A DNA stretch of 64,000 bases from Saposhnikovia divaricata (taxonomy: Eukaryota; Streptophyta; Magnoliopsida; Apiales; Apiaceae), in NCBI GenBank assembly GCA_036435485.1, contig CM071598.1, positions 109,407,148 to 109,471,147 on the forward strand. Direction: 5' to 3'. Positions within the stretch are counted from its first letter, which is position 1; each line of letters opens with the position of its first letter. Shown here piece after piece: positions 11,003-24,070 of this stretch. The translations under genes and the position numbers were made by a program. The notes under the pieces are model-generated. The model was not told where the DNA came from. It worked only from the letters and a program-made list of their open reading frames with translations, and made no database searches.

Positions 11003-12898
11003 ATGACTAAATCGAACAAGAAGAAAAACGGAGTGGGGGAGACCCCGGGGTCACACAAGAAAAACAAAGACGACCCTCAGAGGAAGGATTCAGCAGAGAG
11101 CGAAGCATTTGAAGATGGGACCAAGGATGAGTTTCAGAAGGAAAAAACACCACCCCCTGTCCAGAAGGTGACGTTAGGGAGCAAAGTCATGTCTTTTCTA
11201 AAGGGGATCGGAGACACAGTGGCATCCGTGCAGTAAAGGATGACTAAGATGGAGAAGCGGCACAGCTCTAGGGGTGTGAAGAGGAATGCAAGAATGAGAC
11301 CCCAAACCCATGAGGGGGAGGGAAGTAAAGGCCCCACCAAGAAGCCAATAGAAGACTCTGACGATGTGGTAACAGATCAAACGAACCCAGATTGGGACGA
11401 AGACGAAGCTACTAGGGAAGAAAAAGGAGGCTCGCATGGTAAGCCCGCCTCATCTGAAGGACGATCAGTAAGTGTCTTTGACCGTCTTGGAAAGAAGCTG
11501 ACTGAGCACGATCTTCGCCTCAAGTTAGAAAGGGTTAACGATGTTAAGGGGTTAGGATCTAAAAACAAAAACAAGGGTTCTTATCGACCAGTGTCTCCAC
11601 TTCAAGATTGTGAGCGGTCATATCGTCGCGATGACAGACCCCCCTCTCACAGAGAGCGTGAGCGGTCCCATCGTCGTGACGACAGACCCCCATCTCATCG
11701 AGACCATGAGCGATCCCGACATCGCGAGGAGGATCTTAAAAAGAAGGATCGCAAAAACAATCAGGAGGAGTCTAGTGCCCCTAAGAAGACTCAATCTCAT
11801 CATGGAAGTACTGGAGAGAAGGGAAAGGAAGACAAGGAGGCCAAAATTGGGGACTACAAGTTGGAAGAGCTAAAAAAGGCCTTGGATGCGATGAATAATG
11901 AGAAAGGGATTTTTAGCACTATGGGCTCATCTTCGCCCTTCACCCATGAAATTCGAACTGCTCCACTTCCTGCAGTGTTTCGAGGCCATCATTCTGATAT
12001 GACCTATAATGGCGATACTGATCCAGCAGAGTTTGTGATTCGATTCAATAATGAGATGGATATTTATCAGGTCTCGCAACTAGCGAGGTGTAGACTGTTT
12101 GCGGCCTCGCTGAGGGAAAGTGCTCAGCAGTGGTTTTCAAAGCTCGGGGCTCTAGTAACCATTGATTCTTGGGATCAGTTTGTAGACATCTTTATCAAGC
12201 AGTTCCAATCCTCGATGCTTTATGCACCCCCGGTGTCCACTTTGGCTAACATTAAGCAAAGGGAAGGAGAGAGCCTGCAAAAATATTTTAAAAGATTCAA
12301 TGCCGAAGTCCCTAAGGTGCGAGGAGCAAATGACGAGGCTGTAAAGAATTTTCTCATTGCAGGATTGCGAGAAGGAACGAAGCTTTGGAAGAAACTGCAA
12401 GCATCCACGCCCAGTATGCTTGCCGAGTTGTACAAAGAGGCAGAACCTTTTCAGCGGGTTGAGAAATCAATGGAAGAGTTAAGAAAGAGCAAAGGAGAAA
12501 GTAGTGGAAGCAAGAGTAAGGGAGTAAAGAGAAAGGACTCTAGGAGCCCCAGGCGAAGACAAGATCGTAGTCCAAGCCCGAAAAGAAGGGTCCGCGATCC
12601 CCCAAGGCATTCCCCACCTCGGGCTCGCCCAGCTAGAGATGAAGACAAATTCACCCCCTGGTTGCCTCTGTTGATCATATTTATGCAGTTATTGCTAACA
12701 AGGGGGTGTTCACAAAACCTACTACCATGGGTGCACAAGGAACCTGGAATACAAAGAAATATTGTGATTTTCATGAACAAACGGGGCATGATACCGCAGA
12801 CTGTTGGCACCTTAAAGAGCAAATTGATCGCTTGATTCGAGAAGGAAATTTAACTGAGTGGGCAGTTCGGGAAGTAAAGAAACATCAAGGAAACTCTG
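11003..12898 (+). pseudogene. Tat gag with nucleocapsid zinc knuckle (broken)
   Basis: The likely start is the ATG at 11003. Frame 2 runs to about 12650 with one in-frame TAA at 11234-11236. Near 12655, in a run of C, the reading moves to frame 1, which carries the nucleocapsid. The N-terminal third is Lys/Arg/Asp-rich, with an imperfect tandem repeat around 11610-11720 (DDRPPSHR twice). The capsid-like retrotransposon gag domain covers about 11960-12470 (SAQQWFSKL, FIKQFQSS, LAGLRE-like motifs). The zinc motif at about 12755-12800 is C-x2-H-x4-H-x4-C, a variant of the usual CCHC. Gag would form the particle; the stop and the frameshift make it non-functional. Confidence 0.87.
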
Positions 12899-15800
12899 GC
12901 AAATCAGGATTGGGATATACCAATGTCCCTCCTGTCGGACAGAATGTGGCGCCTCGCAAGGAGAGGGAAGAACGAGGCGGTAGTATCCATGTGATCATAG
13001 GAGGGCCTCATATTGGAGGAGACAGTAACAAGGCCAGAGAGAGGTATGCTCGCGAGGCCAGAGAGCGACCCCTTACTAATGTCCATCACTTGCAAGAAAG
13101 GCCCCCAAAGCTCTTTAAGGGGGAGGATACAAATATTATGTTCACAGAAGAAGATGCGAAGTGGGTCCACTATCCTCATTCTGACGCTTTGGTAGTTCGA
13201 GTTCGCATTGGATCTCAGAATGTATATAGAGTCTTAGTGGACAACGGAAGTGCTGTGAATGTGTTAATGTACGATGTTTATAGGAAGATGGGATACGTGG
13301 ACAAGGACCTTATTCCTACAGTGGGGCATCTTTATGGATTCAATGGAGCTTCGGTCAGTGTGAGAGGCCTCATCAAGCTTCCTATTACTTTAGGGGATGA
13401 GCCCTGCATCACCACCCAAGTTGCAGATTTCATGGTCATAGATCAACCATCGGCTTATAATGCTATAGTAGGAAGGCCAATTCTGAAGGAAATGAGGGTG
13501 GTCACTTCTATCTACCACCTCTCGATGAAGTTCCCCGCTCCGCAGGGCGTGGGTTGTGTCAGAGGAATTCAGCATGAATCTTGGGAGTGCTACAACAGGG
13601 CCCTTAAATCAGCAGAAAAGGGAAGCAGCTCTATGACAGATACAATGGAGTGTGAGGAGAAAGATAGGGCTCGCAAAGATGTCTCGCGACCCTCGGTTAG
13701 GTGTAATATAATATCTATCGAAGAGTTGCCGGAGGATTACTTCGACAACTTAGGTATACAAGTAGAGCCAGTGCCAGGGGCTATTATGATGCAGGCTTCG
13801 CATCCAGTATTGGTTCTTCAAGAAGGAATTGTTGAAGAGGCTAGTGATGACGAGGAAAGTCCAGAACAGGCCGTTGTGCGAGCCTGTAAGGGGAAATGGG
13901 TTCGCAAGGAGAGATCAACATTGGAAGATTTACCTAATGGAATTACTCGAGAAACAACAGTTGTGACTGAATATGGCCATGTCGGGGCAACTCCTGTGAT
14001 AGGAGGAATGAGACAGGAGGAAGCAGAGTCTAGCAGGGCTCGCGAGGTTGAAATTGATTTAGATCCTCGCATCACCGAGCATGTGGAGCGAGCCGGAGCT
14101 GCTGAAGACACAGTTTCTATTCTTGTCGATGCCAAGGATTCTACTAAAGTGCTAAGGGTCGGGTCGCAGCTAAACCCTGACCTTAGGAGGAGGCTCGTGG
14201 AATTTCTTAAAGCTAATTTGGATGTATTTGCATGGTCTCATGAGGATATGATTGGCATAGATCCTAATGTGATGTGCCACAGGCTTAATATAGACCCCAG
14301 TAAAAAAGGGGTGAGGCAGAAGAGGAGACCCATAAGTGGAGAGTGAGCCGAGGCTCTCAAAGAAGAAGTAGACAGGCTCCTCGAGGTCGGGCTCGTTAGG
14401 GAATCATTCTACCCTGATTGGATCGCGAACCCTATCCTAGTGAAGAAACCGAATGGCAAGTGGAGGACCTGTGTAGATTTCACTGATCTCAACAAGCACT
14501 GCCCCAAGAACAGTTTCCCACTCCCAAGGATTGATCAGTTGGTGGATGCGACAGTGGGATATGCGCTCCTAAGCTTCATGGATGATTATTCTGGATATAA
14601 TCAAATAATTATGTACGGGCCCGATCAGGAGCACACCTCGTTCATCACGGATAGAGGTCTCTACTGTTACATTGGGATGCCCTTCGGTCTCTTTAATGCC
14701 GGGGACACCTATCAAAGGCTCGTCAACATGATGTTTGAGAGGCAAATTGGGAAGACAATGGAGGTCTATGTTGATGACATGCTTGTGAAATCTAAGGAGG
14801 CCGGGGATCATATATCCTACCTCGCAGAAATGTTTGATATACTGAGGCAGTACAGAATGAAACTTAACCCCCAGAAGTGTGTTTTTGGGGTCGAATCGGG
14901 GAAATTCTTGGGGTTCATTGTAAACCACAGAGAAATTGAGGCTAATCCAGCCAAGATAAAGGCCCTAATGGAAATGAGGTCACCTAGAAACGTCAAGGAG
15001 GTTCAAAGTCTAACTGGAAGGATAGCAGCCCTCAATCGATTTGTTTCTACATCATTTGACAAGTGTCATGAGTTCTTCAAGGCAATTAAGAAGGTGGGCA
15101 AAAATTTTGAATGGACCCCTGAATGCGAGGAGGCTTTCTAAAAAATAAAGGAACACTTAGGCTCGCCGCCTCTGCTTTCTAAGCCTAAGGAAGGAGAAGT
15201 CCTCATTGTTTACCTGGTTGTCTCAGAGCATGCGGTCAGTGCTGTCCTCGTTCAAGAGGAGGAGAGAGCTCAATACCCTGTTTATTATGTCAGTAAGAGG
15301 TTGTTAGACGCGGAGACTCGTTACACCAACATGGAGAAGCTAGCTTACGCTTTGATATTGGCTTCGAGGAAGTTGAGGCCCTATTTTCAGGCACACAACA
15401 TTCAGGTTCGTACTGCCTACCCTTTGAGGCAAGTGATGCATAAGCCCGAGGCCTCAGGGAGACTATTAAAGTGGACGATAGAGCTGAGTCAGTTCGATAT
15501 TGAGTACAAGCCTCGAGGTGCAATAAAGGGGCAAGCCTTAGCAGATTTTATATTGGAATTCCCTTCCCAATCTGAGGAAGATGCCTGGGCATTAATAGCG
15601 ATCCCAGAGGTAATAGACCCCGAGGTCAAAAATGAGAATTCAGCCTCGTGGTGGGAGCTATACGTTGATGGGGCATCTAATAAAGAAGGAGTTGGGGCAG
15701 GGGTCGAGCTCGTTACCCCTGAAGGTTGCAAGTTAAGCAGTGCCGTTCACTTCCCATTTGAAGCTTCCAACAATGCAGCAGAATACGAGGCCCTGATCAT

Positions 15801-16377
15801 TGGTCTCAAACTAGCATTGGAAATGAAGGTGGAGAACCTTACAGCCTATAACGATTCTATGTTAGTGACATACCAACTTTATTTTGGCTGGCAAGCTAGG
15901 GGTGAGCAGATCGAGCTATATCTGCGATGTGCACAGAGGCTGATCAAGAGGTTTAACGAAGTCAAAGTGGTTCACATAAGAAGGGAGAAGAATCAGGGAG
16001 CAGATGCCCTTGCCAAACTAGGCTCGCGTCGCGAGGCCACTCTACTTGGGATCATTCCGTTGGAAATTCAAAGTAAACCTAGTGTTCCGGAAGAATTTGT
16101 TATGGAACTGTCGAGCCAGGGAACGACATGGATGACCCCTATATGGGAGTATGTCAAGAAGGGAGTTCTACCTCAAGAAAAGAAAGAAGCAAGGAAAGTC
16201 AAATATCAGGCAGCTCGATATGTCATTTATGATGAGGTGCTATACCGAAGAGGGTTCAATACACCACTATTGAGGTGTGTAGATGGAGAAGAATGCAATT
16301 ACATCATAAGGGAGGTCCATGAAGGAATATGTGGTAATCACTCGGGGGGTAGTTCCCTAGCTCAAAAAAACTTATGA
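12899..16377 (+). pseudogene. Tat pol: protease, RT, RNase H and second RNase H (three stops)
   Basis: One frame is readable throughout. Protease is at about 13170-13480, with the active-site DNGSA (Asp codon 13240-13242). RT runs about 14300-15140, with MPFGLFNAG and the catalytic YVDD at 14767-14778. The RT-linked RNase H is at 15180-15590 and a second, archaeal-type RNase H at 15650-16040 (YVDGASN at 15661, NNAAEYEAL). The zinc-binding H/C part of integrase begins about 16310. In-frame stops fall at 14344-14346 (TGA), 15139-15141 (TAA) and 16375-16377 (TGA), each inside an otherwise conserved motif. They are therefore mutations, not gene ends. The double RNase H is a hallmark of the Tat lineage. 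Confidence 0.9.
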
Positions 16378-16998
16378 CAAGGGTATTTCTGGCCTACATT
16401 GAAAAGAGATGCTTTTGAATTCGCTAGAAGGTGTGATAAATGTCAGAGAAACGCCAATTTCAGTAATGCTCCAGTAGCGAACCTCACCTCGGTAATGAGC
16501 CCCTGGCCCTTCGCTATGTGGGGGATCCATCTTATTGGTGAACTCCCCAAATCCAAAGGAGGAGTCAAATATGCAGTCATGGTCGTGGACTACTTCACCA
16601 AGTGGGCCGAAGCTGAGCCCCTCGCTACCATCACGGCCAAAAAATTAAAGGACTTTGTGTACAGGGCTATTGTATGTCGCTATGGAATCCCATATCAGCT
16701 CATATCAGATAATGGGAAGCAATTTGACAGTAAAGAAATGAAAGAGTTTTGTGAAAATTTGGGGATAAAGAAAAGTTTCTCTGCTGTGAGCCATCCTCAA
16801 ACAAATGGTCAAATCGAAGCCATTAACAAAATAATTAAACATACCCTGAAGGCTAAATTGGAGGAGAGTAAGGGTAGTTGGCCTGAGGAGTTACCAAGGG
16901 TCTTGTGGTCATACAACACGACGCCGAGGTCTACCACCGGAGAGACCCCATTTTCTTTGACTTATGGATGCGAGGCCATAGTGCCCGTTGAGGTCTTG
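16378..16998 (+). pseudogene. Tat integrase, part upstream of the nested insertion
   Basis: The HHCC finger ends with CDKCQRNA. The catalytic core follows: the third-to-last motif SDNGKQF has its Asp at 16708-16710, and GQIEAINK has its Glu at 16816-16818, with 35 residues between them as expected. The first catalytic Asp, normally in WGIDLIG, is replaced by His (CAT at 16528-16530), which should abolish strand transfer. The frame is cut at 16998 by the SIRE element and resumes at 45414. Confidence 0.9.
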
Positions 16999-18284
16999 TG
17001 TTGAGTATTGAATACAGTAAAAGAATATAGAGGGGGGTGAATGGATTCTTGAACTTTTCTTTGTTCTTGAATCTTTGCAACAAGATATGTGTTGAGTGTG
17101 TGAGATATATAATTACAGATAACAAAGACAAACACAACACAATATCACTTTAATCTAATATTTTATTAGATAAAGATTTTGCTACAATCTGTGAATACAA
17201 ATGATAGTATTCTCAGCTTCGTTTTTCTTAGAGAGATATTTCTTGTGATGTATCTTGAAAAATTTCTCTGCTAAGGAAGTGAGGCTGTATCCTTATAGAC
17301 ATGGATACACCTACTTACTACAAATAAGGTAGGTAAAACAAACTACTTTCCAGTATGTCTAACTCATTTGAGTAAGAGTCCAAACGGCTACAGATTTGAC
17401 TTTGCAAAGCCTGTTCAGATCCACTTCTTTAGCTCCTTGTCCCTTTGTCTTATCTCTCCAAGCTTCTTTGTAGGCTTTCCAATGTGCTTTATAATACGTA
17501 GTCAAATAAAGCGTCTTGGCTTGTTGCAGGTTTCTGACTTGTACAATTCTTCAGTATTTTGTCTCCAAGAATGTATTCGAGAAGTGGCTAAGTGATTGAT
17601 TCGAGAACTCGAATTGACTTAATCGATAACTCTGAGTTCTCGAATAGTGTTATATTGACATATCGAATCACTTCTCGAATAGCTCTTTTCTCTAGGACTC
17701 CTTGAGATATCGAATAGAGCATTTTGACATATCGAATCCCTGAGATGTCGAATAGCTTCTTTAGTCCTTGAGATATCGAATAGAGCATTGACTTGTTGAC
17801 TCTTAGAGAACTCGAATGATGCTTTGACTTGTTGACTCCATGAGTTCTCGAATAGAGTAATAGACATATCGAATCTCTGAGATATCGAATGAGATATCGA
17901 ACAGTGTATTCAGAGATATCGAATAGTGTCTTCTGGGATATCGAATCTCTGACTTCTCGAATGCTAGACTTCTCGAATAGACAAATGTACTTCTCGAATT
18001 GGTACTTAGGCAAATTCTTCATTTCTTCAAATCCCAACTATGATTATTTGGCAGTCTTTATCTCCTTGCTTGAGGCATGAACCTTGGAACTTCTTTCAAG
18101 CATTATTCTTGACTTTATAAGTACAGTTACACAACTAGGATTTGATGCCTATTACAAGTACTGAACAAATAGAAACTCTACAACTAGAGGTTCCCTCAGT
18201 TAAGAGGTCATGTAGGTAATGCATAGCATTACACATACTTATGCTTGTTATTAGATGTATTCAGGCATGCCTCTGTGACTAACA
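16999..18284 (-). repeat. nested SIRE 3' LTR (1,286 bp)
   Basis: On the plus strand it begins TGTTGAGTATTG and ends GTGACTAACA; in element orientation this is TGTTAGTCAC...ACTCAACA. The region 17570-18000 is dense in TTCTCGAA, TTCGAGAA and GATATCGAAT words. It is longer than the plus-strand LTR at 6862-7989 mainly because that word-rich tract is longer. Confidence 0.93.
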
Positions 18285-18297
18285 ATCTCCCCCAAAT
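18285..18297 (-). promoter_or_regulatory. nested SIRE polypurine tract
   Basis: The plus-strand ATCTCCCCCAAAT directly follows the LTR boundary. On the minus strand it is a purine run ending one base before the 3' LTR, matching the plus-strand element at 6853-6860. Confidence 0.8.
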
Positions 18298-18443
18298 TGT
18301 GAGTAAGACCCTTAGTCACAATTTCATGTCTGATAACAAGCCTAACATACATAAAGATAAAACTTGACAGTACATGTATGAATTTTGATTAGCAATGTGG
18401 ATAGAACTACAGGGTGAGTAATCTTACAGCCTATGATGAAGTA

Positions 18444-21400
18444 CTAGCCATTGTCATTTGTTTCCATTTCCATAGCTTTGGCTTGCAAATCATCATATGC
18501 TTTCTGTCTTCTTTCTTTCTCCGTCCTTGTATTCTCATCCATAGCTCTTATTATTTCTGCCATAGCATCCAATTCTTCAAGCAAAATTGAGTCTTTGAAA
18601 TCTTCAAGTACTGGTTTCAGAATGTTTGCATGATAGTGGTTGAGTAGATTCATTCTGATGTGGACCTGATCCCCATTTCTCCTCCTATACTTCACCACAT
18701 AGGGGTTAAACTGAACTCTACACAATCCCTTTGCCCTTAGCTTTTCTGCTTCAATCTCCAGTCTCTCAATTTCTTTCTCCCTTGCTAGCCATTTCTCAAG
18801 ACACTCTTTTCTGATTCTCTCCTCATGATCTCTCTTCATCTTCACAAAATCAATTAGCTCCAGCTTCCATACTCTTTCCACTTTATCTTCTGAGCTCAAC
18901 AATGCAATGATTCTTTCTATGTCATGTAGCTTGCCCCAGTGTTGACATCCTCCTTGTTTGAATTTCTCCTCCCTTCCATCAGTATATTTGATCTCAAGGC
19001 AGTTATCAATAATGGCAACATGATAGATTCTTTGAGCTTGTAAGAATTGCAGTTGGTCTTCATCAAAATCTTCATCTAGTGGTTGGAGTTTTAAGCCTGG
19101 ATAGATTGTCAGAGTCCTTGATTTGGATAGCTTTGGTTTCCTTGCAGCTTGTTTGAATTTGATCCTTTTAACATGGTTGCCTGGCAGTAGCATGTGACCT
19201 TTGTTTGTGGACCATTGTAGTATTCCATTACCAGTTTGCTTTTTGAAATATACAGATGGTTTCTTGACTTGAATCTTCTTCTCTTCTTGAGGTGGCAAGA
19301 CAGTTGCAGAAGCCATAGATGTAGATTTTGGTAGGTCACTACTAACAGTATTCACCCTAGACTTAGAGTCTTGTGATGTGGTGAGGTTACTATCAGCAAT
19401 GCCTAAGGCTTGCTGTCTTCCACTCTTCCTCTCAGAGACTTTACCTTGGTCATCATCCTTCTTATCCTTGTTGTCTTTCTTCTTTTTCTTATCCTCATCC
19501 CCCTTATCACTCCTGTGATGACTTCTACTTCCATCACTCTTGTCATCATCCTTATCATCCTTATTCCTCCTAGGTTGAGCTATTTCCAGAATTGAACCAG
19601 TAGCTACGAATGTTCTTAAGATGTGAAGTGCTTCCAACTCTTCAGCACTTCTGTTTCCATCTTTCTTTTATAGCTGGTCAATAATAGCAATGACGAGTCT
19701 GTGGTTTTTATGGTTAAGATCATGGGGGATAACCAGCTGTTTGACATCTTGAATTCTGGTACCAGACTGATAAAAGATGGTTCTTGGTTTGGTGCATACT
19801 TCAGGCAATCTAGTTATTTGACCATCTTTTAGTTCAGTGTACAGTCTTTGGTTGTTCTCCCCTTTTTGCTCAATTAGTTCCAAGATAGCAATCTCAGAGT
19901 ATTTTAAGGCTTTCAAGGTTTCAAATGATAGATGCCATATCTTGCCATTGGTCACCATCATGATTTCCTTGAGATAGATTTGATTTAGCTTTCTTGGAAT
20001 AACTGTTAGATATTTGATTTGATCTCTGAGGCTTCTTCTGTAAAATAAGGTATCCCCTCCAACCCTTGCTTTTGAGGTTTGCAGAAACTTCAAGAATGCA
20101 GCATCATGATAAATCTCTGAATTTGCTACTTCTATCAGCTTGGCCTCTGTAATCACCTTAGCTTCCACTGGCTCATCTTCAAGTCTGGGTACTTGGACTG
20201 GATTGCTTGGCATGGAACCTGCCACTACTATAGTAGTGATAGTTTGCTTTTGGCCACTAGGTGTAATGATGTGCACAGGTGGTAGAGTGACCACTGGCAG
20301 AGAAGATGGAGGTTCATCAACCTTGAGTTTGCCCTTGCCTGAGACATGAGATGTAGGATTTGAAATTTGTTGATGACCACCCTCATTAATCTTGATGCCT
20401 TTAGATTGAGATTGAGATTTCTCCCCCTAGTCTGAGACCCCTTAGGTTTATTCCTTGTTATCCTCTTCTCCCCCTTAGGCTTGTTGTCAGGCATAGAGGC
20501 TGTAGTAGGTGCCTTTGGAGTTGAAGAGTCTTTAGATAGAGGGATACCCATGTGCTTCATCATGACAGACAGCATAGATTGTTGATGCAGAAGAACATCA
20601 GCTGCGGTAGTGGCTTGAGTGTTCAATTGCTCAGTTAGATTTGTAACCTTGCCTGCCAGATGGGCATTGGATTCTTTGAGAGACACCACCTCCCTTTCAA
20701 GAGTATCAACCTTGGTGAATAGCTCTTTGGCCTTGAAACCATTTAGGGATTGATCTTGTAGTCTCTTGGACTCATACTTTGACAGTTCATTCACAGGACT
20801 TCAGTGACTAGCTTGTCTCCATATTGGTTTTTGAACATGGTCCTCAACATAGCATTGGCCTCTGTAGTCTGGTCAGATAGAATTTGAAATTTGCTTCCTA
20901 GACCTGTGACTGTATCTTTAAGTAGAGCTAGACCATCATCCATCTTGGTGCAGGTGGTGTTGCAGTGTTTGAGATCTTTGACCACACTGTCTAGTTGAGG
21001 AAATTTGGCATCAAAGGCCCTCTTTACTTCTTCTATTGAAGTGGCTATCTTGTCACTCACCTTGTTGACTTCAGTTTTGACTCCCTTGCCAAGGTAGTGT
21101 GCAGCCTTGAGGAAACCCTTGTAGGAATCATTGACAGCGTCATACACTTCACTAGGGGACAAGGATTTTGCATTTGAACCCAGTGAAGTGATATATTCCT
21201 CTCTAAGATATTGAAGTGCTTCACTGAGAGTTACATCATACTTTTCTTGCATCCAGGCATCTACATTTCCATTTCTCTCAGCATCATCAATAATCTTGGC
21301 CTTCTGCATCTCCACATCATCCCTATGGCATAGTAGGATGGCTTCATAATCTGGATTTGAGATGTTGGAGGTGACAAGGTTCTGGGCTATTTTTACAAAC

Positions 21401-23228
21401 TCAGGAATCTGATCCACAACATAGCTTTGGAGAGCTTCAATGGACATTTGTGGTGGAACAGACCCTGATCCTGAAGCACTGTCATGTTGCACAGGCTTCA
21501 GCCATTGGGACAGAAAGTGAGAGCTAGAGCTAGGCAAGCTAGACTCCTCAGTTATAGATGCAACTTCTGTAACCGGATGAAAAGACTCTGCTACTGTTGT
21601 CTCCATAGGAGTGGGATGGGTTACAACAGTAGTTGACACAGGCACAGAGTCTCTAGTTAAAACTAGTGAATCCTCTGTGTTTGTGATGGTGTCATTAGGA
21701 GATGCCCCAGCAAGCATTCCCTGACCATCTAAATGTGGTACCTGGGTGGTGAGCAAGGTGTCATGCACCAAGTCACTTTAATCCATTGGCTCATCAAGAG
21801 AAAAGATTCTTGATGATCAATGCCTTGCTCCTCAATTGCTTGAGTTGCAGGCTCCAAAGAAATATGAGTGGTAGATTCTGGAAGAGAAGTGTGTTGTAGA
21901 TTAGATTTTGGCAACTCCCCCTGAGAGATAGAGAGAGTTTCAATTGTGATGTGCTCTCCACTCAGTGTTGTGCCAGCCTTATCACTCCCTTGTGCTGACT
22001 CTTTACAGATAGGTGCATTGGGGAGGATGCTTGATTCTATAGATGCACCCTGTTGAGAGGATACATCTAGTGAGCTGTTTGCCCCTGATTTTACAACTTC
22101 AGCCATTTGGGTGACTGAAGAGGTGGTTTTAGATTTCTTCTTCTTCTTTAGGCTAATGATAGGTGACTCAGTTTCCTCACCTCCTAAACCTAATTCTACA
22201 GCCAAGGTTGCTTCAGTTAAGATGGTTAAAGGTTCAGAAGCAACCTGTTTTCTCTTCTTTTTACTAACATCACCCTTTTGAGAGGATGATGCAGTTGGCT
22301 CTGTGTTTGGTAGAGTGTTTGTCTGAGAGGGTTGGTTAGCAAGCCTTGGGTTAGCATTGTGTTCTTCTTGCTTAGGCTGTGCTAACTGAGACTTAGACTC
22401 AAATATTGGCATGTTGTGGGGGTAAGACCTAAACAAACCCTCCATGTGGGGAGTTATCTTAAGCCTTACATCCACATCATTCCTAGTCTCCAAGTTACCA
22501 AAAATAAGTTTGGTCATGGACCTAGGATAGCCTATTTTACTTTTATCTAATCCAGGCAATTCAATCAATGAAGCATTTTTAAAATTAAGTACTGATTGAA
22601 TAAAGCGGGGAAAGAAAATTTCAGTACCTCTCTTGGCTGTGTTCTTACCAAGTCTCCCATATAGCTCTTGTATGATGAGATGTCCAACATCTATCTTTCT
22701 CCCATGAGCCAAGGCAAAGGCAAGCTGCTGCACATGTGTACTAATCTGATCAAAGCTCGATTTCCTGGCAGTGAATACCTGAAGGAGTGTAGCAAAAACA
22801 TAGCTCCATTCCTTTCTCAAGTACTTCCTATTCAGCTTTTCAAGTTTAATAGCTTCTGAGTAGTTGATAAATTCAAAGAATTCTTCCAACTCAGCATCTG
22901 TGGCTAGGGAGTCATATGCCTCTTGCTGCAAATCCAAGGCTTCATTCATGTCTGCGGTAGTGATAGTAATATCCACGCCTTGAATTTTGCAGTAGACAAC
23001 ATATGAGGTAATAGCATTCTCAAGGGCGATGACCTCCACTGTAGCTGTCCTCCAGAATTGTTCTAATAAGTCTATGTACAGGGTTGGGTTGGCTGATAGT
23101 GCACCCTTGATGTAAGATTCAGATAACCATCGAACAAAGCACTTGAAATTAGCATTTGGTGCTTCCACATCACTGGTAATTGCGATGAAATTGGTTTGGG
23201 ATGGTATGGCGAGATGAGTGTTTGCCAT
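18444..23228 (-). pseudogene. nested SIRE ORF3, multiple frameshifts and stops
   Basis: ATG at 23228 (MANTHLAIPS) to a stop at 18444 gives about 1,595 codons, collinear with the ORF3 at 1932-6702. It is broken by frame changes near 21800, 20790 and 20400, an in-frame TAA near 21779-21781 and a TAA at 19668-19670. The N-terminal helical domain, the two lysine clusters, the charged Lys/Asp tract (about 19470-19570) and the C-terminal domain are all recognisable. Comparison shows the N- and C-terminal domains are best conserved, while the Ser/Thr-rich centre tolerates change. No membrane segment is visible in this copy either. Confidence 0.88.
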
Positions 23229-24070
23229 TTGGGTAGAGAAGAGAAGAGAATTAAGGTTGAAGAAGAAATTCGCAGTTAGGGTTTTCAGAGGTTTTAAGAG
23301 TTTAGATGCTTGAGAAATCGAACGAAATGAGTTGAACAGTTGTGAAATTGTATATATATGACTAACTTGAGTTGTCGATTAGATCTAAGTTTTGTATCGA
23401 CAAGACAGTCATTCGAGAAGTATAAAACAACTATTCGATAAGTCAAGAAAGGCTTATTTGATATCTCGAGCAATTTGTAACTCACAGCTGGCAGTTATTT
23501 AACTCAGAAAATAATTCTAAGCTAAATAAAATATGTTTTTATGAGCGAAATGAAATTTTGAATATAAATCCAAAAAGTGATTAAGTGTCAGCGAGAAATC
23601 AGCCTTTTCAAATGATTCGATAACTCAAATACAGTATTCGAGAACTCCATCGTTAGAGAACTAAAATACTCTATTCGAGAACTCAGAGTGTGCTATTCGA
23701 TTTCTCCAAAAGACACTATTCGAGAACTCAGGAGGGTTCTAGATAGGCCTATTCGAGAACTCGAGCCATGACAAAACAATGAACCATTCGAGAAGTCTGA
23801 CTTATTGAACTATACTTTTCACTCATAAAATTCGATTTTCACTATCTTTTAAAATTTACCAGAAATATTCACTGAAGAATATTCTACCAAATTAAATAGT
23901 GATTCTCTCAAAATTTCACAGAAATTTCAAGCTAAAGATGTATGATTTTCAACATATGCAGCATTGTGGAATATTTATAAATCATACTCCAGCCAATACT
24001 TACTTCAAAAATATTGAGCATTTGATAAAGTAAGTATTTACTGCTGCAACAATCTAGTTGATATATTCAC
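23229..24070 (-). promoter_or_regulatory. nested SIRE pol-ORF3 spacer with dyad array and TATA run
   Basis: This is the counterpart of 1090-1931. Perfect TTCGAGAA dyads start at 23412, 23637, 23674, 23719, 23752 and 23787. A TATATATAT run is at 23350-23359, about 120 bp before the ORF3 ATG in the direction of reading. Both the order and the spacing match the plus-strand copy. Confidence 0.5.

Noticed and set aside
17570..18000. Possible CRISPR-like or tandem array of TTCTCGAAT words in SIRE LTR
   Set aside because: Spacing is irregular, words occur in both orientations and have variants; this is a promoter-type motif cluster in a plant element.
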